A stretch of 64,000 nt of DNA from Breviolum minutum Mf 1.05b.01 (Eukaryota; Sar; Dinophyceae; Suessiales; Symbiodiniaceae), in NCBI GenBank assembly GCA_000507305.1, contig DF239038.1, forward strand, positions 186,001 to 250,000, in the 5' to 3' direction. Both the position numbers and the translations under genes were made by a program. Below the pieces are notes generated by a model, which saw nothing but the letters and a program-made list of their open reading frames with translations, did no database searches and was not told the DNA's origin. This document shows, piece after piece, positions 23,704 through 32,800 of the stretch (positions are counted from its first letter, which is position 1; every line of letters starts with the position of its first letter).

Positions 23704-23834
23704 GGCTAATTTTTTGATCATCTATAAATTTCTTTCTATGTGATTCTATATTCATTCAAGAACATCCCTTGATTTTGATTTCACGTAGAAAATACTGTTT
23801 TCCCGGCGTTTTTCGGTGGTTTATCCCACTATTC

Positions 23835-23893
23835 ACATGTTTTTTAAGCACCATCCCAGGTGGTTAGCCGGATTTCTTCCATCAACAGTATTA
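23835..23893. repeat. family-D right half
   Basis: CACCATCCCAGGTGGTTAGCC followed by GGATTTCTTCCATCAACAGTA, the right end of family D including the TA flank. Confidence 0.5.
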
Positions 23894-23971
23894 GTCTCCC
23901 AGTTCATCAAAAAATCTCCTGCAGAGGCAAAATGTGAATCTTCCCCAAATGCGGAAAACCAACCAACAATT

Positions 23972-24094
23972 GTTCCAGGAAGTTAGTAGATGGTGAGGAA
24001 ATAGCTTAGATATAACATACTTATAAGTAGGGTATAGTGGGGTTATACAGTAACCTACTTAACCTTTTACTGACTTCCTGGGACATCCCATTAA
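23972..24094. repeat. family-H palindrome
   Basis: TGTTCCAGGAAGTTAGTA at the left is the inverse of TACTGACTTCCTGGGACA at the right, with TTATAAGTAGG in the middle. A second copy is at 40616-40735. Confidence 0.7.
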
Positions 24095-24425
24095 CCAACA
24101 AAACATTTACCCCCGAATACTTGTTGGGGCTCCTTTGCTCCCCATCTTTCCCTAACTCCACTCAGTAATTCGCACAATATCAATGCCTAGTCTATGAATA
24201 GAAAAAAGAAACAAGTCGGCTAAAAATCCATCAAAATCATGTCCCCATTTCTCACGTTTTAAAAATAACCGCCCACCCAAAAACGGCGGTGGAACCTTCA
24301 TGGGTTTTCCTTCAACGGAGCTTGGATTGCAACTTCACGTCCTGGACCCCAAAAAACAAGTTTGAACACCGAAAGATACCTGCAAGGAAAAGCCAGAAAA
24401 TCAACTCCAGAGGGTGTTTCCTTAA

Positions 24426-24522
24426 GTGGTGGGTTTTCCCCCCAAATCATCCATTTTAATAGGGTTTTCCATTATTTTCACCATCCATTTTGGGGTACCC
24501 CTATTTTTGGAAACACCCAGAA
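24426..24522. repeat. family-L palindrome
   Basis: Contains the block CCAAATCATCCATTTTAATAGGGTTTTCCATTATT and CCATTTTGGGGTACCCC ending TTTTGGAAACACCC. The same blocks recur at 37022-37128. Confidence 0.65.
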
Positions 24523-24870
24523 AATGATTGATTTTAGCAGAATATACTATGATTATGAATGATTATGATATATCATTTATCTCCTGTTTGATTTTTTGAC
24601 CATGGTTAGCACATAATTCAGCTGATGGTTCAACCGTGAAGTTCTTAATCTGATGGTTCACCGTGAAGTTCTTAATCATCTTTGAGAACATGAATTAGTT
24701 CACCTAATTTTCTGTTAATATCTATACGAGTACACCTATTAAATACCAAAACCTAAGGGCCTAAGCCATATCATTCCCCCAAATCTACAGGGATATTTTG
24801 GGGGGAAAAAAGGTGCTGGAATTCCCTAAAAATCCCCCAAAAAAACACACGCCAAAAATCTGCAAAGGCT

Positions 24871-24955
24871 CCGATTTCACTTTGGCCACGGAGGGATCCT
24901 TGGATTGTGTCAGGTGGCAGGGTAACAGGGTAGCAGTGTATGTTACATATAGCAA
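24871..24955 (+). CDS. probable exon, WD40-like composition
   Basis: After TCTGCAAAG|G the frame reads SDFTLATEGSLDCVRWQGNR and VAVYVTYS. The pattern recalls a WD-repeat strand (T-x-GSLDCVRW), but one repeat is not proof. Donor could be within CAGGGTAACAGGGTAGC. Probably the same plus-strand gene as 23054-23331. Confidence 0.3.
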
Positions 24956-25659
24956 AATATATGATGCAACGACAAAACAACTGTAGCGACTGTATGCCTT
25001 GTGTATTTAGATAAGGATCTAATGTATACCTACATATTATTATTATTATCATTATTATTATTATTATTACGTATATCACTACCATTAGGATATTGCATGT
25101 AGATGTGTGTATATATATATATATAGAAATAAAATTATTTTACGTACATGGGGAATGGGGAATGTCTCAAAATAAATACAAAATTAGTTTTAAAAAAAAA
25201 AACATACCCTGCATGTCAACCGTTAAAGCGTGCTTCTCCGAAAAGCATCCTAAAACGGAGGATGTCAGGGGGTGTTGTTCCAAGCCCAATTTACAAACCA
25301 AGTCTATGAGGGCTGAGATAAAATTATGTATATATACATATATATATATACACATATAGATTCCGATGCACTGATTTCCCCCCATTGCCCCCGTTGAAGT
25401 TCAAGATGTTTGAAACGTGATGCGCCTTCGGAAGTTTGGCAAAGATGCACCCAGGATTTTTGACGTGCGGTTTCCACAACATCGGCAGGATTTTAGGGTG
25501 TTGAATGAATAACCAATGATCATTCACCACATTGGGGCGGGGTTGGTTGACCAGTCATGATTTCGGCAAGGTAAATGATGGATCGGGTTATGGAACCCCT
25601 TCCAAATGGCTTATAATTTGGTTTATAAATAGGGGGCCCATCCTAACTACGTATCCTCA

Positions 25660-25820
25660 CCGTCCTGGGATGATCTCCTCCAGGAAAATCAACCAACATC
25701 AACTACCAACTTCCAGAAGGCTGCTCGACCGAGGTTCAGTCCCTTCTTGCGTCACCTTGTCTCCCATCAAATGCTTCGGCTTGGGCGGCCTTATGTTTTT
25801 CCCCCCAAGGCTTGGCTGAA
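25660..25820 (+). CDS. probable exon, unknown protein
   Basis: Open frame with WDDLLQENQPTSTTNFQKAA and RPRFSPFLRHLVSHQMLRLG. Composition is coding-like; the borders are not resolved. Confidence 0.3.
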
Positions 25821-26366
25821 CGTTTTTTCCCTGCAAATTTTGGTGGGTTTTTGTTGGGAGGACGTAAACAACTGGGAAAATAAAGTGTGTTTGCAGCTAG
25901 AAGTTACTATAGTTTTCAGACTTTAAGATTGAAACTATATTTCATAGTTTGTTTGTGGCATTTTTTGAAGTCTATAGTGTAAGTTGCACATCTTCCGATT
26001 CTAGAAACGAAACATTTATATAGATTATATAGTGAGTATTGCCTGCAGTTTGCCTGTTTTTATTTTACCTGGGGACACTGTGGCCCAACGCCCCTCTGCA
26101 TGAACAACCAACAGGACCAAAAAAAGGTATGGCCATGTATTGTCCAATCTGATGGCTGGTCAACCTACCCCCCCCTAACGTACTCCCCTAGAAATAAGGC
26201 CTCTTGGTTTCCCTAGATAAGGCCTTTAAACCCCTGATTTCCGGGTGCGGAAATCAGGGGGGTGATTGACTAGCCATGATGTATTGCCCAATCATTTTTT
26301 CAACCAAACTGAGGCCGCGACGGTTGAATCTTGGGCTTGTTTTTGGTATTGTTGCCCTCAGTACCC

Positions 26367-26466
26367 AGCTGGTTGGTGGTTTCAACCCATCTGAAAAATA
26401 TTAGTCAAATTGGATCATTTTCCCAAATAGGGATGAAAATAAAACATATTTGAAACCACCACCTAG
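26367..26466. repeat. family-A palindromic element
   Basis: AGCTGGTTGGTGGTTTCAA at the left, TTTGAAACCACCACCTAG at the right. The core has ATATTAGTCAAATTGGATCA and GATGAAAATAAAA. Confidence 0.75.
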
Positions 26467-26540
26467 CCGTGCATTTCAAAAATTCATCTGGTAAAAATAG
26501 TTGCTGAGAAGTATTTTTTGCATCAGTTCAAGGGTGATTG

Positions 26541-26646
26541 TAATAATGGGACCCCCTTATGGTAAGCTTCCCATACCATTCCTATATCTTTAGGGATTCT
26601 TATGGGAGTGGTATGGGGAATAGTATGGAAAGGGGGTCCCATTATT
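26541..26646. repeat. long near-perfect palindrome
   Basis: AATAATGGGACCCCCTTATG at the left pairs with GGGGGTCCCATTATT at the right, and CCATACCATTCC with GGTATGGGGAATAG inside. A hairpin of about 105 bp. Confidence 0.75.
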
Positions 26647-26811
26647 GCGGGTCCCTAAAAATTCCGTTTAGACTCTTTTCCGGCAGATTGATGGGGAAGT
26701 ACTGTAGTTGTTTATTTCCTGCCCGTTATCAAAGGGAAAGTGGCCTGAGAAATAGAATTGAAAAGCGTTTGCACTTTCTGCATGTGTACACCCCCAAAGT
26801 TTAACTCAATT

Positions 26812-26932
26812 TATGGTAAATTGGTGGTTTGGGTTGGTGGTTTGGGATTCTAGGGGTGCCCCCCACTAACAATCCGTTTCATAAGGGGATCCCAGAAATC
26901 CAAATCACCAACTCAAACCACCAATTTACCAC
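26812..26932. repeat. long palindrome
   Basis: TGGTAAATTGGTGGTTTG at the left is the inverse of CAAACCACCAATTTACCA at the right; the inner arms GGTGGTTTGGGATTCT and CCAGAAATCCAAATCACC also pair. No other copy noticed. Confidence 0.7.
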
Positions 26933-26943
26933 TAGCTGATGAA

Positions 26944-27033
26944 CATAGAACCTGAGAACAATTGTTTTTAAATAGGGATCTCCTTTTCCAGGGGCCATTT
27001 TCAGGTTCCATCTTAAATCTCAGGGGTGTATTA
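26944..27033. repeat. family-E palindrome
   Basis: ACATAGAACCTGAGAACAAT at the left, TTTTCAGGTTCCATCTTAAA and CTCAGGGGTGTA at the right. Matches the copies at 37910 and 47743. Confidence 0.6.
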
Positions 27034-27286
27034 TAAACATTTACTGTGTGTTTATCTCAACTTTGTTTTCCCTTCCTAGTATCTCCGCCTATATAGTAAC
27101 TATAGTAATGCACTGCACCTGTCAAGATACTACTTATATATCTTATATTGTCTCCAGCCATGCTTGTGTCGTTCAACTGTCAAGGATTGCAGGGTTTGCT
27201 TTGCAAATATCACTTTTTGAAGCAGGTGTGGAATACTGTATCATCATTTTTAGCCACAGAGGGTGATGCTTAGAAAAACAAAAAAA

Positions 27287-27392
27287 CTGGTTGGTGGTTG
27301 AACCAACCCATCTGAAAAATATGCTCGTCAAATTGGGAATCTTCCCCAATTTTCGGGGTGAAAATAAAAAATGTTTGAAACCACCACCCAGC
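27287..27392. repeat. family-A palindromic element
   Basis: CTGGTTGGTGGTTGAACCAA at the left, TTTGAAACCACCACCCAG at the right, with a central CCCCAATTTTCGGGG. It lies 200 bp upstream of the copia element. Confidence 0.75.
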
Positions 27393-27584
27393 AAAACATG
27401 ACATGCATGGCAAAATCGGCCCTTACAGCTTCGTGATATGTATCCATCCCTCAGATCTGATACCCCTCAATCCATTAATTCAACCCGGGGTGTTTTTGAA
27501 ACGCATTGGTGATGGAAAAATCTCCATCCGCGCAATCGGTATTTTTTTCCAGCATCTACTTGCCAAAGTGGTATATGATATATA

Positions 27585-27675
27585 TGTAAATTCTACCATT
27601 CCACTGCAACTTCATACTCAAGATCGCCCCTAGGGTTTTGTGGAAAAAGCCCGATTGTCCGCTGTGCAATTTGCA
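27585..27675 (+). repeat. 5' LTR of copia element (91 bp)
   Basis: Starts TG and ends CA (TGTAAATTC...AATTTGCA). It is identical at all 91 positions to 35118-35208. Unusually short for an LTR. Flanking bases on both sides are TA-rich and no clean target duplication is seen. Confidence 0.85.
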
Positions 27676-27699
27676 TGGCAGCCGGAGCCCGGTTCTAGC
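27676..27699 (+). promoter_or_regulatory. tRNA primer-binding site
   Basis: Directly after the LTR's CA comes TGGCAGCCGGAGCCCGG. Its complement ends in CCA, as a mature tRNA 3' end does, and the following bases resemble a T-arm. It would prime minus-strand DNA synthesis. The tRNA identity is not determined. Confidence 0.75.
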
Positions 27700-27766
27700 T
27701 GTTGAAGCAACTGGAATTTTTTTTTGGTGAACCATAGTGGTTTTCTCTTAGAAGTGACTTTCGCTA

Positions 27767-29572
27767 TTGAAACTGGGAGTGGTGACAATGGCAGAATCAA
27801 AGATAGGGAGATCTCATGATGGGATCCCGCAATTCGATGGTAGCCCAGAACTTCTACCATTATACAAGGAGGAGGCACTGCAATACTGGATGTCTTTCGA
27901 ATATCATAAGAGATATTTGGCTGGTCCTAGATTGCTGAAGGAGTTGTCGGGGGTGGCCAAGGTGGCCGTCAGGACACAAACCCTTCGTGATCCCCAATGG
28001 CTCTCTCACCCTAGGGGCGTGTACCAGCTATTGGGGTTCTTGGAACAAACTCTCTCCAAACCAAGCCTAGTGGAAGCCAGTCGTTTTGTGATGAAGTTCT
28101 TCTACAACATGGGCAGGCGGAGAGGGGAGAGTATGACAAGTTGGGTGACCCGACATGCAGAAGCCTTGTGGGAAGCGTCACAATCTTTGAGAAAGGTTCA
28201 AAAGGAATACACCCCAGAAAAGTTTGACAGTAAGAAAAAGACCAGGGACCTTTGGGAAGACTATAGTGACAGTAGGACACAAAGTGAGCATGACACCAAC
28301 CAGCAGCCATTTAGAGACGATGGACGACTTGCAGAAGACGAGGAAGAAGAACATGCAGGATCCTGGTACCATGATCGTAGAAATTCCTGGTATAGTGGAT
28401 ATGGTGGGTGGTCTGACCAGAGTTGGAAAACCCAAGACTATGCACCCCCAGAAGATTGGGATACCAGTGAGGAGATCTTCATACCAGAATTCTTAGCGGG
28501 ATTTCTTCTTCTACACAGGTCTGGATTGGATGTCAACGAAAAAGGCAACGTGTTGGCGGCCATCAGAGGTGAATTTTCCACAAAGACCGTAGGAAGAGCA
28601 CTGAGGGAACAGTGGTCGGACTACGACTTGGCCAAGAGAGACAGGATGAAGGCCGGAACGGCTTTGATTGCTGAACAAGATGATGAAGATCTTGAGGCTC
28701 TCATGGCTGAGGACGAGATGGACTTTGACGAGAAGATGGACCCTGATGAGCGAGAGGCCTACATGTTGGAACAAGAGCGGGCAGAAGCAGCCTATGAAGC
28801 AATCCAGCAGCAGAAAGCCACCTTGAAGGAAGCTCGCTGGAAACAGCGTCAGATCAAGTTGGGAAGAAACTTCTATCCACCAAAGCCTTTCCAACGCGGT
28901 GGGGGAAGTTCAACTCAACCAGGACAAGGGAGCAGAGGACCAATCCAATGTTTCAAGTGCAAAGGACCTCACAAGTTGGCAGATTGTCCGCATCGAAACA
29001 AAGATGCAAGAGTTGCTGAGGAGGCTGCAGAGATTGTCTTCAAGGCTGAGATCGAAGAACAGTACGTCGGATGTGCTACAGAATCTGCTTTGGCTGCTCA
29101 AGAACCAGGTCAAATGTGCATGGGTATCATTGATTCTGGTGCTACAGCATCCTTAGGTTCGGTGGAGGCTTTGGAGCACATCATGATGTCGAACATCGAG
29201 ACCAAGGGCGACAGTGGTATGAGCATCGATCTTGAGAAGAAACCTGTTTTCAAGTTTGGGAACGGGGCGAAGAAACAGTGTCTTTCAACAGTGAAGATGC
29301 AAATGGAAGCTGGCGAGAAGATGGGTGCTATGGAGATCCACGTGCATGATGCACCGGGTCAGCCGGTATTGGTGTCACGTCGAGCCCTGAAGGCTCTTGG
29401 CGCTGTACTGGATTTTGCGGAGAACAAGATCATCTACAAGAACGTAGATCCAAAGACGGTTGTGGATTTACACGAAGCGGAGAATGGGCACCTTCTTATG
29501 CCACTTACTGGCAACCTACTGGAGAAAGGTAGGGCTCGCAGCATTCCGTTCATCTCACTAGATGCTGAATAG
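27767..29572 (+). CDS. gag: copia gag-protease polyprotein
   Basis: 601 codons. The N-terminal 250 residues are the capsid-like part, with an acidic stretch near residue 185. The zinc knuckle CFKCKGPHKLADC at about residue 399 is CX2CX3HX4C, one residue shorter than the usual CX2CX4HX4C. The aspartic protease active site is GIIDSGATASLG at about residue 453, after which about 130 residues complete the protease fold. It packages element RNA and processes the polyproteins in the cell. The stop at 29572 separates it from pol, which is in another frame, so pol is made from its own start or by an unusual recoding event. The start chosen is the first Met after the primer site; another Met follows four residues later. 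Confidence 0.88.
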   Translation: MKLGVVTMAESKIGRSHDGIPQFDGSPELLPLYKEEALQYWMSFEYHKRYLAGPRLLKELSGVAKVAVRTQTLRDPQWLSHPRGVYQLLGFLEQTLSKPSLVEASRFVMKFFYNMGRRRGESMTSWVTRHAEALWEASQSLRKVQKEYTPEKFDSKKKTRDLWEDYSDSRTQSEHDTNQQPFRDDGRLAEDEEEEHAGSWYHDRRNSWYSGYGGWSDQSWKTQDYAPPEDWDTSEEIFIPEFLAGFLLLHRSGLDVNEKGNVLAAIRGEFSTKTVGRALREQWSDYDLAKRDRMKAGTALIAEQDDEDLEALMAEDEMDFDEKMDPDEREAYMLEQERAEAAYEAIQQQKATLKEARWKQRQIKLGRNFYPPKPFQRGGGSSTQPGQGSRGPIQCFKCKGPHKLADCPHRNKDARVAEEAAEIVFKAEIEEQYVGCATESALAAQEPGQMCMGIIDSGATASLGSVEALEHIMMSNIETKGDSGMSIDLEKKPVFKFGNGAKKQCLSTVKMQMEAGEKMGAMEIHVHDAPGQPVLVSRRALKALGAVLDFAENKIIYKNVDPKTVVDLHEAENGHLLMPLTGNLLEKGRARSIPFISLDAE

Positions 29573-29894
29573 GGACATGACTCCTCTGGCCGAATGGAAG
29601 CTAAAATCAAATTAGCTGACCAGGGGAGCAGTTTTCGGGGAAAGACATGTGAGGGAAAGACCTCAGATGTCAGGGGTTTTGACAGTCGTGTTTATACCGA
29701 GTGTCGTAGATGTCAACTTATGTCATGTCATTTAGGAATATGTTACTTCTGTGAGCAGGGGAATGTGGATGTTTGTGATGATGAGAAACAAAGGAAGGAA
29801 AACACCACACACAATACACACAATGAACAATGTACATGTCAGCAATTTCGTGATCAAGGATCCTTGCAGGTAACGTTCTTGCAACCCACCAGAC

Positions 29895-32800
29895 GTGACA
29901 CTCATCATGCCAACCAAGCAAGAGTGGATCAACAAGTTGGAGAAGGCCGGAGCTCGTGTTCCCAAGAGCTGGACCATTCTTCAAATGCAAGCACTTTGGG
30001 AAGATTTGCAAGAGGAGAACAAAAGTACACCAGTGATGGACATGGAGAACAAGATCAAAGATTTGAAGTCAGCAGCCCGGAAGAAAGACATCTTGGTCGC
30101 CTATGTCACTCAGGAAGGTGGACAAGTGACCAACAAAATGACCATCCCTCAGATCTTCAAAGTGGGAGAACAAGTGATCATGGAGAAGTTCGAGCCCCAG
30201 GACACGGAGGCAGTGGGTTTCGGCATGCATGGAGACAAGACCTACGAGGAGATCTACAAGGAGAATCCCGGATACATCAAGTGGGTCATGGACACAGCCA
30301 AGGAGGAACCGGAGTCGCATTGGCGTCTGAAGAGATTGGCACGCTGGGCAACTCGTCAACAGCACGAGGAGACTCTTGGCTATCAGATGCCAATCATCAG
30401 TGGCCCCAAGAAGGTGACTCCCAAGGCCAAGGCCAAAGCAGCGTCCGGAGGATCAATCAGTTGCTGGCNCAAGGAGAATCCCGGATACATCAAGTGGGTC
30501 ATGGACACAGCCAAGGAGGAACCGGAGTCGCATTGGCGTCTGAAGAGATTGGCACGCTGGGCAACTCGTCAACAGCACGAAGAGGAGACTCTTGGCTATC
30601 AGATGCCAATCATCAGTGGCCCCAAGAAGGTGACTCCCAAGGCCAAGGCCAAAGCAGCGTCTGGAGGATCAATCAGTTGCTGGCCAAGAGATGCTAGAGA
30701 AGGATTTGGAGATAGCACGTCTCCGCAACCTGCTCAGCCAGATGGAGAAGGAGAAGGACGAGCAACAGTTGATTCTGAGCCACACCAAGAATCGCAAGGA
30801 GATGTGAGTGAACTCGGACTGGAAGAAAGACTTCCAGAAGCGATGGCCGCCAGATTAGCTAAGGAGTGGCATATCCAGAAGAATCCTTATTCACAACAGT
30901 TTTCTTCACTTGTACAACATGAAAGACCTTTGTTGATGGAGTTAGCTTGTTATCCCAACAGTTTGCTTTCTGCAGAAGTGATTCAAAGGTTTGGTGAAGG
31001 GTCAGCAATTAGATGTAGCGAGTGGAATGGGGGTGATTTGGAAACAGAATCTGGAGTGAAACATGCCAAGAAGATTATTAGGCGGTATCGACCACTACAT
31101 TTGTGGATCTCATGTACTTGTGGACCTTTTTGCCCTCTACAACGTTTGAATAGGAGGAACCCTCAACAAATAGCAAACTTAGAGGAGAAACAACGGAAAG
31201 CAAGACTTCAGTATCAAGGAGCCATGGAAGTGGCCCGTGAAGGAAAGAAATATGGAACACAAGTGCATTGGGAATTTTCTGAGAAATCAGAGGCATGGAA
31301 ATTGCCAGAGGTTCAAGACTTCATCGCACACATGCAGATGGAAAAAGTAACATGTCATGGATGCGCAGTGGGCCTCAAAACCTTGGACAACAAGAAGGCA
31401 CTTTGTAAAGGTTGGACCATTGCTACCAAGAATGTGGCATTACTACAACATCTCCATTTGAAATGCCAACGAAACCATGAGAAAGGGAAGTGTGAAGCCG
31501 GACAAGCAGCACACACTGCGCGTTACACACAACCCTTTGTGAGGAAGGTGATTGATTCTTTGTGTGAATTGGAACCCTGGCCAAAAACCGTACAGGAGCT
31601 ACTACGAGAAGAAAGTGCACAGCCAGCAGCAGAAGATGCAGGCGATGAGGATGGTGAGGACGTAGAGCAAGTACAATTTGAGCCGGGGGAAAGAGAATCC
31701 ATTGAGAAGAAGATTCAACACATACATCGATCTACTGGTCATGGTAGTCTCAAGAACTTGTATGATACTCTACAACAACGGGGGGTTTCTGACAAGGTTC
31801 TTTTTGTCGCAAAACATTGGAGATGCATAGCATGTGAAGCAAGGAAGAGGAAAGATCCTAGGAAGTTTGCAACGCTGGATACTATTCCAAAGAGATGGCA
31901 ACGTGTGCAAATGGATATGGGAAGCTGGTGTCATCCCAAAACAAAGCAGAAGTTTCATTTCGTCATGATGATTGATGAAGCTAGTAGATTCAGGATGGCA
32001 AGAGTAGTTTCTTACAATGCAGCCAATGATACAAAATGGGATGTGATCAAGAAGGTATTTGAAGAAAGCTGGATTCCTATTTTCGGACAACCACAAGTGT
32101 TGCGGGTCGATCCACAAGGACCCATGGTCAGCAAGAATGCCGACAAGTATGCAGAAGAACGAGGCCTGGAATTGCAACCGATTCCGGCAGAAGCACATTG
32201 GCAGATCAGCATTGTGGAGGGAGCTATCAAAACAACAAAGGGAATGTTGGAGACACTAGCAAGAGATTATTCAGAGATGGAACCTACAGAGTTGCTAGGA
32301 AGAGCAGTTTGGGTAGCAAACAGTCGAGATCTTTTCAGAGGATATGCTCCTATACAACATGCATTAGGCAAGTGTCCTGATGAACATGATCACCTGTTCG
32401 AACAAGACTATGTGAAACCCGTAGGACCTGAACTATTAGATGATGGTGGTTTCAGGGAAGATCACAAAATCAGATGCAAAGCTGAACAATGTTTTTCACA
32501 AGAACAAGCAAAGAGGAGATTAGAGAGAGCTGAAAGAATGGGACATCGAAGAGCACAAGTTTTCATTCCTGGAGACATCGTGTTTTACTGGCGCAATCAG
32601 GTGCCGCTCAAGGACAAGACCACACAGCGGGTGGGCAGATTTCTGGGGCCGGCAAGAGTCATCGCTACTGAAACTCGGCGAGACAATCATGGTGAGTTGA
32701 GACCTGGCAGCATTGTTTGGTTGCACCGAGCTGGAAGATTGATTAGAGCAGCACCCGAACAATTACGCCAAGCATCACCACTAGAAATACAAATAGAAGA

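Larger units (their letters stand above)
25830..27286. other. intergenic or intronic stretch with palindromes
   Basis: No convincing exon. It holds the palindromes at 26367, 26541, 26812 and 26944 plus A/T-rich filler. Confidence 0.4.

Noticed and set aside
29594..30697. 367-codon frame between gag and pol
   Set aside because: It overlaps the start of pol in another frame, has no recognisable domain and contains the assembly duplication; treated as a shadow.
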